Of a DNA stretch of 64,000 nucleotides, positions 26,371 through 35,405 are shown in pieces. The DNA is taken from positions 2,211,001 to 2,275,000 of the forward strand of contig NZ_CP027231.1 of the NCBI RefSeq assembly GCF_002998435.1, given 5' to 3'. The translations under genes and the position numbers were made by a program. How positions within the stretch are numbered: position 1 is the first letter of the stretch; each line of letters opens with the position of its first letter. This DNA comes from Bacteroides zoogleoformans. Lineage in GTDB: Bacteria; Bacteroidota; Bacteroidia; Bacteroidales; Bacteroidaceae. Under the pieces are notes generated by a model. It ran no database searches and was not told the origin of the DNA. It saw only the letters and a program-made list of their open reading frames with translations.

Positions 26371-27117
26371 TTACATGTTCATACCCCCATCTATCTGGAT
26401 GACTTGCCCCGACACGTAGGATGACATATCGGAAGCCAGGAAAGTGGCTACGTCGGCCACGTCTTCGGGCGTACCGCCCCGACGCAAAGGAATCTTCTTG
26501 GCCCATTCGGCCTTTACCTCATCGGACAAGGCATCGGTCATGGCCGTCATGATGAACCCCGGCGCAATGGCGTTGGCACGGATGCCGCGCGAGCCCAGCT
26601 CTTGTGCGATGGACTTGGCCAAAGCAATCATACCGGCCTTGGAAGCGGCGTAGTTGGCTTGCCCCGCATTGCCGTGGACACCCACCACCGACGCCATGTT
26701 GATGATGCTGCCGGCTTTCTGACGCATCATAATGGGCGTGCAGGCGTGAATGAAGTTGAATGCCGACTTGAGGTTTACGTTGATGACCATGTCCCATTGT
26801 TGTTCGCTCATGCGCATCATCAGTCCGTCGCGCGTGATGCCGGCATTGTTCACCAGAACATCGATGCGTCCGAAGTCTTTCTGAATGGTTGCCACCACAT
26901 TGGCTGTGTCTTCAAAATTGGCGGCGTTCGACGCGTAGGCCTTGGCTTTTACGCCCAATGCCTCCAACTCTTTCACCGTGGCCTCGGCATTCTCGTCAAT
27001 CACCAAGTCAGTGAACGCAACATCAGCTCCTTCTTGAGCAAACTTCAACGCGATGGCTTTGCCAATGCCGCGAGCGGCACCGGTGACAATGGCTGTCTTT
27101 CCTGTTAATAATCCCAT
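26371..27117 (-). CDS. fabG: 3-oxoacyl-[acyl-carrier-protein] reductase
   Basis: 248 aa from ATG 27117 (MGLLTGKTAIVTG); an upstream TTG at 27126 would add three residues but is less likely. It is a classical short-chain dehydrogenase: TGAARGIG nucleotide-binding loop, NNAG, catalytic Ser in INMASVVG and YAASK (YxxxK), and the C-terminal SYVSGQVIQIDGGMNM typical of FabG. It reduces beta-ketoacyl-ACP with NADPH in fatty acid synthesis. The adjacent TetR-type regulator 24 nt upstream suggests local control of lipid synthesis. Confidence 0.95.
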   Translation of the reverse strand: MGLLTGKTAIVTGAARGIGKAIALKFAQEGADVAFTDLVIDENAEATVKELEALGVKAKAYASNAANFEDTANVVATIQKDFGRIDVLVNNAGITRDGLMMRMSEQQWDMVINVNLKSAFNFIHACTPIMMRQKAGSIINMASVVGVHGNAGQANYAASKAGMIALAKSIAQELGSRGIRANAIAPGFIMTAMTDALSDEVKAEWAKKIPLRRGGTPEDVADVATFLASDMSSYVSGQVIQIDGGMNM

Positions 27118-27141
27118 ATTCTTCAATTATTTATGATTTGT

Positions 27142-27732
27142 TTATAAGTTTTTCTTCCCCAATGCACTGAGCACCATGCGGCTCACATAGTCTCCGCGGA
27201 CCTCGTCGTCCAAATCGGCGCCTATCCAGCCGCGAATGTAGGGCACTTCTATCCCTTTCACGCTATAATGCACGATGGCGGCGGTCATATCGATGTCATC
27301 AATCTGAAACACCCCCTTTTCCACGCCTTCGCTGAGCACGTCTTTGAAGAGCTGTATCTCTTTCGCGTCAAAACGCTTGCGCACTTTCTCCACTCTCCAT
27401 ATATCCCTGAAGAAGTTGGCCCGCAGCGTCCCGTTGCGAAACACCACCTCTTTCACCGCATCCAGACGGGTGTATATCATTTCCATCATTTTCTCATCCG
27501 GCGAGATGTCTTTCTCCGCCACACGCTTCATCATATCCGAAAGGATGTCCAGTTCCGACTCCACAACAGCCATGTAAATATCTTCCTTGCTCTTGAAATA
27601 GGTATAGAGCGTTCTTCTGCCTTTCTTGGAAGCGAGGGCGATATCGTTCATCGTGGTATTCTCGACGCCCATCTTTGCAAACAGCTGGCGGGCGACATCC
27701 ACTAATTTAGCTTTTGTCTTCGATACGGTCAT
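27142..27732 (-). CDS. TetR/AcrR-family transcriptional regulator
   Basis: 196 aa from ATG 27732 (MTVSKTKAKLVDVARQLFAK); ATG 27747 would add five residues. The helix-turn-helix is clear (TTMNDIALASKKGRRTLYTYFKSKEDIY), and a variable ligand-binding helical domain follows (EKMMEMIYTRLDAVKEVV ... FRDIWRVEKVRKRF). It is divergent from the initiator tRNA gene and collinear with fabG 24 nt downstream. In Bacteroides this regulator commonly precedes fabG, and a lipid-related ligand is plausible but not shown. Confidence 0.9.
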   Translation of the reverse strand: MTVSKTKAKLVDVARQLFAKMGVENTTMNDIALASKKGRRTLYTYFKSKEDIYMAVVESELDILSDMMKRVAEKDISPDEKMMEMIYTRLDAVKEVVFRNGTLRANFFRDIWRVEKVRKRFDAKEIQLFKDVLSEGVEKGVFQIDDIDMTAAIVHYSVKGIEVPYIRGWIGADLDDEVRGDYVSRMVLSALGKKNL

Positions 27733-27821
27733 AGTTTGATTGCACATAGCTTGATTATTTGAGCAAAAGTAAGACATTTCTACATATCTCACAAGGAACA
27801 GGAAAAATAATATGCGTTTTA

Positions 27822-27852
27822 TTTGCAGATTAGAAATAAAGCCGTACCTTTG
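27822..27852 (+). promoter_or_regulatory. Promoter of the initiator tRNA gene
   Basis: TTTG (27822-27825), 19 nt, then TACCTTTG (27845-27852) is a full match to the Bacteroides consensus, placing the transcription start about 15 nt before the tRNA. Confidence 0.8.
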
Positions 27853-27872
27853 CGACCACAAAACAACAACAT

Positions 27873-27944
<72 letters not shown>

Positions 27945-27952
27945 CTAAAGTG

Positions 27953-27990
27953 AGGATAAACCTTTTCGTTTCAAGGGTTTATCCTTTTCT
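27953..27990 (+). terminator. Intrinsic terminator of tRNA-fMet
   Basis: AGGATAAACC (27953-27962) pairs with GGTTTATCCT (27976-27985) and is followed by TTTCT. Confidence 0.8.
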
Positions 27991-28126
27991 GCTTTTAAAA
28001 GGTCGGACAAAAGTCGGACAAGAAAGAGGCAGCCCGTGCAACCGGGTTTTCGTGCGGCTTTCCTATTTTTGTGCAGTCTTCCTATTTTCGTGCTGCTTCC
28101 CCCCCCATATTTCGCCTTTCGGTAGG

Positions 28127-28255
28127 TTATTGCTAAGCATATATAGGTATTGCTAAGCATATGAAAATAAGCAAGTCTTGGAAGCTGCGTGTCGTATTTG
28201 AACGGATAGGCGGCAAAGGTATTGCTAAGCATATAAAATAAGCAAGTCTTGGAAG
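28127..28255. repeat. Direct repeats next to the tRNA-Gln terminator
   Basis: TATTGCTAAGCATAT occurs three times (from about 28128, 28148 and 28220). The last two copies extend to a 39/38-nt direct repeat (28146-28184 and 28218-28255) that includes one arm of the tRNA-Gln terminator. The 341-nt gap between the two tRNA genes holds no protein gene that I can support. Confidence 0.75.
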
Positions 28256-28279
28256 AGTTGCCTCTTTCAAGACTTGCTT
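28240..28279 (-). terminator. Intrinsic terminator of tRNA-Gln
   Basis: An 18-bp stem with 4-nt loop (AAGCAAGTCTTGGAAGAG with CTCTTTCAAGACTTGCTT, one wobble), read leftward from the tRNA, is followed by ATTTTAT. The stem is unusually long. Confidence 0.75.
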
Positions 28280-28285
28280 TCGGCG

Positions 28286-28356
28286 TTGGACTACCAGGAT
28301 TCGAACCTGGACAAACAGAACCAAAACCTGTTGTGCTACCATTACACCATAGTCCA
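28286..28356 (-). tRNA. tRNA-Gln (TTG)
   Basis: 71 nt on the minus strand. The acceptor stem TGGACTA/TAGTCCA, anticodon arm ACAGG-TTTTGGT-TCTGT with anticodon TTG, and T arm CCAGG-TTCGAAT-CCTGG are all intact. CCA is not encoded. Confidence 0.97.
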
Positions 28357-28447
28357 AACTTCTGTGCTTTCTGTTAAAAAGCGGTGCAAAGATAGAAGTC
28401 TGTCCCGAAATATCCAAATATTCCAGGACTATTTTTCTATAGCTTCC

Positions 28448-29740
28448 TTATTTGGCGAAGATTAAGTAGTAATTTTTCTTTCCGCGTTGCACCAATAGAT
28501 ACTTATTGTTCAGCAAATCGGCTGTTGTAAGCATATGGTCGAAAGTGGTCAGCTTCTCTTTGTTCAGCGAAACACCGCCGCCTTGCACCAGCTTGCGCAT
28601 TTCGCCCTTGGAAGTGAATACGGGGGCGTTGTCCACAAGGAAGTCTACTGCCTTTACGCCGGCAGACAACACGTCGCGCGACACCTCAAACCGGGGGACA
28701 CCCTCGAACACGGCCAGCAGCGTATCTTCGTCCAACTTTTTCAGGGCTTCGGAAGTGGCGTTGCCGAAGAGTATGTTAGAGGCCTCTACTGCTGCATTAT
28801 AATCTTCTTCGGAGTGAACCATGATGGTTACCTCCTTGGCCAGACGCTTTTGGAGCACGCGCAAGTGAGGAGCTCCGGCATGCTCTGCCGTTAAGGTTTC
28901 TATCTCTTCTTTCGGCAATGAAGTGAAGATTTTGATATAGCGTGCCGCATCTTCATCGCTCACGTTGAGCCAGAACTGATAGAATTTATAAGGAGAGGTG
29001 TAGCGAGGGTCGAGCCATACGTTTCCCGATTCTGTTTTTCCGAACTTGCCGCCATCGGCTTTCGTAATCAACGGACAGACCAATGCGAACACTTCACCGC
29101 CATTGGTGCGGCGAATCAGTTCGGCACCGGTCGTGATGTTCCCCCACTGGTCGGAACCGCCCATCTGAAGCTTGCAGCCTTTGGTCTCATATAAATGCAG
29201 AAAGTCGTAGCCCTGCAACAATTGATAAGTGAACTCCGTGAACGAAAGACCGTCGCGGGCTTCACCGTTCAGGCGTTTCTGTACCGATTCTTTCGCCATC
29301 ATGTAGTTCACGGTGATATGCTTGCCTACTTCGCGGGCAAAGTCAAGGAAGGTGAACTCCTTCATCCAGTCGTAGTTGTTCACTAATTCCGCCTTGTTGG
29401 GTGCGTCGCTCTCAAAGTCAAGAAATTTGGCCAACTGTTTCTTGATGCATTCCTGATTGTGGCGGAGGGTTTCTTCGTCCAGCAGGTTGCGCTCCGCCGA
29501 CTTGCCCGACGGGTCGCCTATCATGCCTGTTGCCCCTCCCACAAGTGCCAAAGGCTTGTGGCCGCAACGCTGTAAATGGCGCAACATCATTACGCCGCAC
29601 AAATGGCCGATGTGTAAAGAATCGGCTGTAGGGTCAATACCTACGTATGCCGTAACTTGCTCTTTAGCCAATAGTTCTTCGGTGCCCGGCATCATCGTGT
29701 GCACCATTCCACGCCATTTTAGTTCTTCTACAAAATTCAT
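28448..29740 (-). CDS. tyrS: Tyrosine--tRNA ligase
   Basis: 430 aa class I synthetase with [11 protein letters not shown] (HIGH signature), the [24 protein letters not shown] active-site block split here across a helix, and KFGKTESG as the KMSKS-equivalent loop. The C-terminal S4-like RNA-binding domain ([19 protein letters not shown]) is present. It charges tRNA-Tyr in the cytoplasm. It follows tatD by 64 nt at the end of the rnpA-yidD-tatD run. Confidence 0.97.
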   Translation of the reverse strand: MNFVEELKWRGMVHTMMPGTEELLAKEQVTAYVGIDPTADSLHIGHLCGVMMLRHLQRCGHKPLALVGGATGMIGDPSGKSAERNLLDEETLRHNQECIKKQLAKFLDFESDAPNKAELVNNYDWMKEFTFLDFAREVGKHITVNYMMAKESVQKRLNGEARDGLSFTEFTYQLLQGYDFLHLYETKGCKLQMGGSDQWGNITTGAELIRRTNGGEVFALVCPLITKADGGKFGKTESGNVWLDPRYTSPYKFYQFWLNVSDEDAARYIKIFTSLPKEEIETLTAEHAGAPHLRVLQKRLAKEVTIMVHSEEDYNAAVEASNILFGNATSEALKKLDEDTLLAVFEGVPRFEVSRDVLSAGVKAVDFLVDNAPVFTSKGEMRKLVQGGGVSLNKEKLTTFDHMLTTADLLNNKYLLVQRGKKNYYLIFAK

Positions 29741-29804
29741 CGAATGATTATCTTATTAAATTGTTTTCGCAAAAATACGACACTTTCTTTGAAGATACAA
29801 ACTC

Positions 29805-30467
29805 TTATTGTTTAAAAAAGAGTTTGCTGACATTTCTTTCTACGGTCTTTTTCAGCTCGCAGGAGCTGACGCCTCGCAACGCGGCGGCTCGTGCGTAGAG
29901 TTTGTCAAGGAGAACTGTGCTTTCGTCCGTTTCGATGAGCAGACGGTCGGCAGGCATCAGTCGAAGAGCCTCTTCCTGATATTTTTCTCCGAAGGAAAGA
30001 TAAAAGCCATGCCGCAGAAAATCCGCTGCCAATGCCGCTTTCCCGCGGAATCCGTGTATTATCCACGGATTGGCGGGAAGTAGCGTACGCTTCAAAGCCG
30101 ATACTTCGGCAACAGCCTTCACTAAGTGAATCACCAAAGGTTTGTGGACTTTCATGGCCAAGCGTGCCTGAAGCTCGAAGACTTCCATCTGCAGAAACAG
30201 GGGAGCCGCCGTCAGTTTGTCTAATCCTGCTTCGCCCACTGCCAACACTTGGGGATGTCGCACCACGGCTTCAAGGCATTCCATGCGTTGGCTCAGGGTG
30301 GGGTGGGAGGAGGATGCTTCGGGGTCAATATGAAGAGACCAAGGATGTATTCCCACCGAATACCATCCCCCTTCTTGCGGAAGAAACGTTTCGGGGCTGC
30401 AGTTTACAATTGCCTCTCCGGGTGTTTGCGGCAGTCGGTGCGTATGTATGTCGAGGGGTATATTCAT
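29805..30467 (-). CDS. TatD-family metal-dependent hydrolase
   Basis: 220 aa with the metal-binding HTH motif near the N-terminus ([10 protein letters not shown]), VGEAGLDK, the His-containing VIHLVKA and IIHGFRGK blocks, and LLIETDES for the final Asp. It is shorter than typical TatD (about 260 aa), as are many Bacteroides members. TatD enzymes are 3'-5' exonucleases/DNases or related amidohydrolases acting in the cytoplasm. Its ATG overlaps the yidD stop by 4 nt. Confidence 0.9.
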   Translation of the reverse strand: MNIPLDIHTHRLPQTPGEAIVNCSPETFLPQEGGWYSVGIHPWSLHIDPEASSSHPTLSQRMECLEAVVRHPQVLAVGEAGLDKLTAAPLFLQMEVFELQARLAMKVHKPLVIHLVKAVAEVSALKRTLLPANPWIIHGFRGKAALAADFLRHGFYLSFGEKYQEEALRLMPADRLLIETDESTVLLDKLYARAAALRGVSSCELKKTVERNVSKLFFKQ

Positions 30468-30685
30468 GGCACGGGGTCATAACCGGAGCCTCCCCAAGGG
30501 TGACAGCGCAGAATGCGCCTCACGGCGAGATACAGCCCTTTGAAAGGTCCATGCTTTTTGATGGCTTCTATGGCATATTGAGAGCAGGTGGGAGTAAAAC
30601 GGCACGATGGAGAGGTCATGGGTGAAATGAACTTCCGGTAAAAATAAATGGGAAGCAGCAACAGATATGAAAGTAGGCTTCTCAT
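30464..30685 (-). CDS. yidD: Membrane protein insertion efficiency factor YidD
   Basis: 73 aa with the full family pattern: an amphipathic N-terminus ([10 protein letters not shown]), the Cys-containing [16 protein letters not shown] block and [13 protein letters not shown]. YidD lies at the inner face of the membrane and assists YidC. It overlaps rnpA (ATGA) and tatD by 4 nt each, the usual rnpA-yidD pairing. Confidence 0.96.
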   Translation of the reverse strand: MRSLLSYLLLLPIYFYRKFISPMTSPSCRFTPTCSQYAIEAIKKHGPFKGLYLAVRRILRCHPWGGSGYDPVP

Positions 30686-31092
30686 GGCTCCGATGACGTT
30701 ACTTTTTCGGCGATGTGAGCCAAAGCTGTTTTGAGGCGGGTTTCAATGAGGGAAGAATCTTCAAGGCGGTCGGAAAGGTAGATGAAAGCGATGGCCAGAC
30801 GGCATTGTCTCTCGGCCAGAACGCTCAGCAGCTCATGTTTATTGGCGCGATAGGCCTCGCGTATCTGACGTTTCACCCGGTTGCGTTTCACCGCATGCTT
30901 GAAACGGCGTTTGGAAACACTCACCAAGATGGAAGCCGTCGCTTCCAATTCTTCTACCGGCAGATATACCACGCGCAAGGGGAAGATTGAAAACGAATGC
31001 GAGCCTCCCGCAAACATCTTCTCTATCACTTTCTTCTTGTCCAACCTTTCGGATTTGTGCAGAGTATTTGCCACTTTATTATAGAATTTCAT
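30682..31092 (-). CDS. rnpA: Ribonuclease P protein component
   Basis: 136 aa. The conserved RNR motif region [13 protein letters not shown] and the preceding [11 protein letters not shown] are diagnostic. It binds the RNase P RNA to mature tRNA 5' ends. It heads the rnpA-yidD-tatD-tyrS run. Confidence 0.96.
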   Translation of the reverse strand: MKFYNKVANTLHKSERLDKKKVIEKMFAGGSHSFSIFPLRVVYLPVEELEATASILVSVSKRRFKHAVKRNRVKRQIREAYRANKHELLSVLAERQCRLAIAFIYLSDRLEDSSLIETRLKTALAHIAEKVTSSEP

Positions 31093-31203
31093 AGGTTATA
31101 AAATCAAATTACGAACCATGAATTACGTATGCACCATTGTCTTCACACACTATGCTTCCGTAATCTGTGGTTCGTAATTTGCTGTCTCTTACCAATAAGG
31201 GGA

Positions 31204-31956
31204 TTATTTCCCTTTATTGTTCTCTTTGATAAACATATCAAGGGCTGCCGTCATCGAAGGTGCTTGTATGCTGGGCGCTTCCAAGTCCAAACGAAGTCCG
31301 GCGTCGCGGACAGCCTGAGCGGTGGTGGAACCAAACGTGCCAATCTTGATTTCTTTTTGGTCAAAATCAGGGAAATTCTTCTTCAAGGAGGTGACGCCCG
31401 CCGGACTGAAGAATACCAGCATGTCATAGTCGAACGTCTCGTCTGAACCGAAATCATTGCTGACAGTGCGATACATCACCGCTTCGCTGTGTTGCAGTTT
31501 GTGCTTGTCCAGCATATTCTTTATATCGTCATTATGTACATCCGACATCGGTATCAAGTACTTTTCAGCTTTATGCTTTATCATGGAAGGTATCAAGTCG
31601 TCTATTTTCCCTGTATTGCCAAAGAAGATTTTACGTTTGCGATATTGTACATACTTCTGTATATACAAAGCAACGGCCTCCGTCACACAGAAATACTTCA
31701 TGGTTTCAGGGACTGTCACGCGTAAATCGCTGCAAAGGTGAAAGAAGTGATCGATGGCATGGCGCGAAGTGAAAATAACGGCAGTATGATCAAGAATAGA
31801 AACTTTCTGCTGTCTGAACTCTTTCGCTGAAAGGCTTTCCACTTTGATAAACGGGCGAAAATCTATTTTCACACCATACTTTTCGGCGATGTCGTAGTAA
31901 GGAGATTTCTCCGATGCCGGTTTAGGCTGCGACACAAGTACTTTCTTAATTTTCAA
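31204..31956 (-). CDS. hemD: Uroporphyrinogen-III synthase family protein
   Basis: 250 aa of alternating alpha/beta type with HemD-like blocks (VLVSQPKPASEKSPYYDIAE; AVIFTSRHAIDHFFHL; YDMLVFFSPAGVTSLKKNFP; KIGTFGSTTAQAVRDAGLRL). HemD closes hydroxymethylbilane to uroporphyrinogen III for haem, sirohaem or cobalamin synthesis. Many Bacteroides are haem auxotrophs yet keep this gene, always beside DUF4271 as here, so its exact use is uncertain. It begins 4 nt after DUF4271. Confidence 0.9.
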   Translation of the reverse strand: MKIKKVLVSQPKPASEKSPYYDIAEKYGVKIDFRPFIKVESLSAKEFRQQKVSILDHTAVIFTSRHAIDHFFHLCSDLRVTVPETMKYFCVTEAVALYIQKYVQYRKRKIFFGNTGKIDDLIPSMIKHKAEKYLIPMSDVHNDDIKNMLDKHKLQHSEAVMYRTVSNDFGSDETFDYDMLVFFSPAGVTSLKKNFPDFDQKEIKIGTFGSTTAQAVRDAGLRLDLEAPSIQAPSMTAALDMFIKENNKGK

Positions 31957-31960
31957 CGTC

Positions 31961-32692
31961 CTAAAATTTTATTATCAAATAATCATTTAATAACACCATG
32001 CCTTGATATAGAACGAAACAAGGTGTAATTTCAAGGGCACAAAAGTACAAAATTAAAGGTAAACAGCCATGTAAATCTTGATAAAAAAGTTTTATCCATT
32101 TGTAAAACATCAATATTTTAGCAAAAAAGGCCAAAATAAGCCCGATTATTATTGCGGAATATAGGCTTAAGTCGAAATAAACAATGAAAAGAGTAAAGGG
32201 AAAAAGGATAAAACCGATGTAATAAAGTAGTGTGGAGTAGGATTCCAACCAAAGCGATGTGGTATTTCCGTCAAAAAAAATCCAACCCAATAAGGAGTAA
32301 AGCAGCCATTTCATTACTATGTAAAAAATACATATTCCGATATATACGGCAAGTAAGATTCCGGGATAAATATGATGTACAAGTTCCGGCCGCATATCAT
32401 TGAAATAATTAAAAATGCATACACCGGCCAGCACACAAGTCTGCAATATGAGCAACAGCATATAGCGCATGTCGGCTGCGGTAGAGGTGGCAAAGATGCT
32501 GGTACGCTCGCGGTGGAACAGGAAATCTTTCACCAGCTGGGCCAGAAACTTACGGCTACGCGACAAGACGTAGGCCGACAGAAAGAAGCAGCACAGCAGA
32601 GTAATGGTGATGCTGTTGTCCATCTGCGGAGAGTATGGAAGGGGAATTCCTTCCGTTGCCGTTACTGCCCAAATCATCAATATCTTTGTCAT
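31961..32692 (-). CDS. DUF4271 integral membrane protein
   Basis: 243 aa with a short N-terminal extension (GIPLPYSPQ), a conserved cytosolic loop (LSRSRKFLAQLVKDFLFHRERTS), and about seven membrane helices. DUF4271 is Bacteroidota-specific with no known activity, and the invariable neighbour hemD (4 nt away) hints at a link to tetrapyrrole metabolism. The start at 32692 gives the family-like N-terminus. Confidence 0.9.
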   Translation of the reverse strand: MTKILMIWAVTATEGIPLPYSPQMDNSITITLLCCFFLSAYVLSRSRKFLAQLVKDFLFHRERTSIFATSTAADMRYMLLLILQTCVLAGVCIFNYFNDMRPELVHHIYPGILLAVYIGICIFYIVMKWLLYSLLGWIFFDGNTTSLWLESYSTLLYYIGFILFPFTLFIVYFDLSLYSAIIIGLILAFFAKILMFYKWIKLFYQDLHGCLPLILYFCALEITPCFVLYQGMVLLNDYLIIKF

Positions 32693-32778
32693 ATGGCCTC
32701 GGATTTACGAATGGAAATATTCCATAGGAGGAATGTGTATATCAGGCGCAGGCGTTTCCGCCCCGACAAAGTGTCTGT

Positions 32779-32859
32779 CTTGCGGGCTGCGTTGAAATAA
32801 GCAGGGTTTGTTTTTGTGCCCGATGCACAATATACGCATACGGAATCTATCTTCTTCAT
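32779..32859 (-). pseudogene. LOG/TIGR00730 Rossmann-fold gene fragment
   Basis: The 27 codons from ATG 32859 (MKKIDSVCVYCASGTKTNPA ...) are the N-terminus of a LOG-type cytokinin-activating/Rossmann protein, ending abruptly at NAARK where the family would continue for about 150 residues. The sequence after it is unrelated. It is a remnant at the boundary of the accessory island. Confidence 0.65.
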
Positions 32860-33080
32860 CGTTTTGTTCCAACCTTTTGGGCAGATGCTGCAAAGGTACA
32901 TGATTTCAAGGAAATCTGAAACGATTCGGAGTATCAATTCACAAAAGTGTGATAGTGTAATGATTATTTGTCATTTAGGAATTTTCCTCGACAAAGAAGT
33001 CGATAAATCGGGAACCCCCTGTCAGAACACATTCCGGAGGGGGTAGGAACAGTATACTACTGATGTACTTTCAGCATACG

Positions 33081-33119
33081 ACTGATCCTACATCAGTATA
33101 CGACTCATGTAGGATCAGT
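33081..33119. repeat. Perfect 13-bp inverted repeat
   Basis: ACTGATCCTACAT and ATGTAGGATCAGT are separated by 13 nt that repeat part of the arm (CAGTATACGACTC). Similar words (ACTACTGATGTA, CATACGACTGAT) precede it. The 484-nt stretch 32693-33176 otherwise holds only the LOG fragment and no intact gene. Confidence 0.75.
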
Positions 33120-33176
33120 ATAGTACTTATTCTTCCTTCTCTTTTTTGATAGGTTTCCGGAGCTCTTTTAAAAGGC

Positions 33177-33610
33177 TCATCCGACATTTCGAGTGATACG
33201 GCAGTCGTGTAGTGCATAAAGCCTAAGCTCAAAGTATCGTTCATCCCTGAATCCGTACGCATTCCTTTTCATTACTTTTATCTTATTGTTGATGCCCTCC
33301 ACTTTGCCGGTAGAGATATGGCAGTCGTACCATGCGAGTATTCCCGTTCGATGCGCCATAATGGTTGCAGCCATTTTCATCAGCTGTGGCACTTCGCTCT
33401 CTTTAGCCTGGTTTACCCAATCCAGCATTACTTTCTCCGCCTCTTCCTTGTTGATCTGTGTCCAAAATTCCCGGAGCTGCTCCTTGAGGTAATATGCCTG
33501 CGAGAGAGGCTTGTTCATGTCCAGAGCATTGTCAAGCCTCGTTTTATATTCCTTGTCAAAGATGTCCTCACCATTGCTTAACAGGAGGTATCTCGTGCCT
33601 TTCCTCTAAA
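33177..33610 (-). pseudogene. ISL3-family transposase, C-terminal fragment
   Basis: About 145 codons survive (RYLLLSNGEDIFDKEYKTRL ... LREFWTQINKEEAEKVMLDW ... WYDCHISTGKVEGINNKIKV ... RLYALHDCRITRNVG), the DDE-domain end of an ISL3 transposase, with the catalytic Glu in KVEGINNK. In the same frame a stop occurs just upstream near 33606, and no N-terminal two thirds exist. The stop codon lies inside the terminal repeat. The 33611-33873 stretch is non-coding and includes a small hairpin (AGACGACAA/TTGTCGTCT). Confidence 0.8.
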
Positions 33611-33873
33611 AAGAAAAATCTCCATCTATTATATATCCATATTTAACCGATTCGTATTCCTTTGGTTATATTATAGCTTGTAAACTTTTCCCATAAGTCT
33701 CTTTAGACGACAAGTATTTTGTCGTCTGTACTAATAAAGTTTTTTACTTTCCTCTTCAGCCTGGAAGGACTACGCCGGTGTCCAATCCCTCTATGGATGC
33801 AATAATTTTGTAAACGCGCTCATGTGGCGGCACAAAGGTAATTATGTTGTCTATAGAGGTCTATCGGAATGGT

Positions 33874-35076
33874 CTATCCGACCAATAACGATTCTAATTC
33901 CCGGATTTTATTTTGCCATTCCGCCTCCTTTTCAAGACGCTTGAGATAAACATCCATAAAATCCTCTTCTTTTGTCAGCATGTGCCATACCGCGACTAAT
34001 AACTTTCGGGCGATGGCTACTTGTATCTTCATCTTGTTCTTATGCCGTTGGGTGCATTGCACGCAGCTGAAGTTTGAGGAAAAGCAGTTTCGGGTTCTTG
34101 ATGCGACCCGGGATATTTCAACCAATATCTGACGCAGAAATCGGTTCCCATGCGTCGTCCTGTTACTCTTGACTTTATTGTTGCTTATATCATTGCGTGG
34201 TTTCAATCCACACCATCCAACAAGATTTGTTGCTTTTTCAAACGGTTTCATGTCAGCCCCGGTCTCCGCAATTATAGCTGAAGCTGTGCGTTCTTTAACA
34301 CCGGGGATGCTCTGTAGACGTTTGAATTGTTTCGGGCAATGCTCCTGACACATGGCAATGAGAGCATTCCTGCATTCTTCGATTTGTCGCCCGATTACGT
34401 CTATAAGCTCTGCGTATTGCTTTAATAAACAGATGTCTGCCTGGTGAAAGTCACCCGTTACGGCATCCTTTATGATGTTAAGTCCGTATTTACGTAGAGT
34501 TTTTCCATGAATGAGTTTCACCAACTCCTCAGGGGCTGTTATCCCGGTTATTATCGCACGGACGCACTTCTGATAACTTTTTCCATTGACGCGGGATACA
34601 TAGTTACTTAACCGGAAACCACATCGCTGTAAAGCAGCGTCCAATTTATTGGTGTTATACGTCAGGTCTTCATTCAGGTCGAAGATGCGACGGTTATACT
34701 TGCGCATATCCTGCACGGTCTTCTCCGGCACAAAACTTCCCCGAATCAGATGCTTCAACAGACACTCCGCTATCCATTGGGCATCTTTCACATCACTCTT
34801 GCGACCGGGAAGCTGCTTTATAAAATAAGGATTTACCAATTTGAGCGACATGCTATCGCACAAGGCATTCCACACCGGAACCCAATAGGTCGAAGTGCTT
34901 TCCATTGCCGCCTCTGTCACCCCATGAGGAACCATATCCGAACACATAAGTTGCAAATCCGGAGTTAATGTGCCATAAACATTTGCAAAAATAACGGTCT
35001 CTGCAGTGTCCAACACACAGAGATAAACTGTATCTTTGTGCACATCGAGGCCGGCCACGATTCTGTCTTTGTCCAT
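33874..35076 (-). CDS. IS110-family transposase (DEDD)
   Basis: 400 aa, intact. The N-terminal RuvC-like domain carries Asp11 (GLDVHKD), Glu59 (AAMESTSTYW) and Asp95/Asp98 (KSDVKDAQW), the DEDD set. The C-terminal Transposase_20 domain (RLQSIPGVKERTASAIIAE; NLVGWCGLKPRNDIS; THGNRFLRQILVEIS) holds the serine region. IS110 enzymes recombine without terminal inverted repeats, guided by a bridge RNA from the element's non-coding end. Here the 5' flank (35077-35280) is the candidate for that RNA. Inserted within the ISL3 remnant. Confidence 0.95.
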   Translation of the reverse strand: MDKDRIVAGLDVHKDTVYLCVLDTAETVIFANVYGTLTPDLQLMCSDMVPHGVTEAAMESTSTYWVPVWNALCDSMSLKLVNPYFIKQLPGRKSDVKDAQWIAECLLKHLIRGSFVPEKTVQDMRKYNRRIFDLNEDLTYNTNKLDAALQRCGFRLSNYVSRVNGKSYQKCVRAIITGITAPEELVKLIHGKTLRKYGLNIIKDAVTGDFHQADICLLKQYAELIDVIGRQIEECRNALIAMCQEHCPKQFKRLQSIPGVKERTASAIIAETGADMKPFEKATNLVGWCGLKPRNDISNNKVKSNRTTHGNRFLRQILVEISRVASRTRNCFSSNFSCVQCTQRHKNKMKIQVAIARKLLVAVWHMLTKEEDFMDVYLKRLEKEAEWQNKIRELESLLVG

Positions 35077-35280
35077 ATTTGAGATTTTTTAGTTACACTC
35101 TTTAAATATAGGACATTCGTAACAATTAAACGAAGCATGAAGCTGAGTTTGTGGGCCGGCCTCGGTTTTTATTACGCCGGTATAGAAAAACTCGATTTTT
35201 CTATATAATTTTGTATTCCTCACGGGTGCATTTGTGATTGTATAGCCCCCACGCATGATATAGAAAACTGCTGTTCATAA
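35077..35280 (-). ncRNA. Candidate IS110 bridge-RNA region
   Basis: About 200 nt of non-coding DNA lie directly upstream of the IS110 transposase start, where IS110-group elements encode their bridge RNA. A strong hairpin is visible (TATAGAAAAA/TTTTTCTATA at 35181-35205), flanked by GC-rich segments that could form the two guide loops. The exact ends of the element could not be placed. Position and length support the call, not a covariance match. Confidence 0.4.
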
Positions 35281-35405
35281 ATGTACATTTGTTTGTGGTT
35301 ATTCAAATATACAATTTGTTCAGCGGTTTTCTTCTTTAACATACCATCACTCGAAATGTCGGAAGAGCCGAATATGCTGTCAAGGATGCCCATTGTCGTT
35401 TATAG

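Larger units (their letters stand above)
33174..35369. mobile_element. ISL3-family insertion sequence remnant, interrupted by an IS110-family element
   Basis: Inverted ends GGCTCATCCGACATTTCG...AGTGAT (33174-33197) and, on the other strand, GGCTCTTCCGACATTTCG...AGTGAT (35346-35369) match at 23 of 24 positions and bound a 2.2-kb unit. The unit contains the 3' part of an ISL3-type transposase at one end, and the IS110-family transposase with its non-coding flanks in the middle. The 5' part of the ISL3 transposase is gone. Confidence 0.65.

Noticed and set aside
33071..33262. Short minus-strand reading frame of 63 codons
   Set aside because: It crosses the ISL3 terminal repeat and reads another frame of the transposase end.
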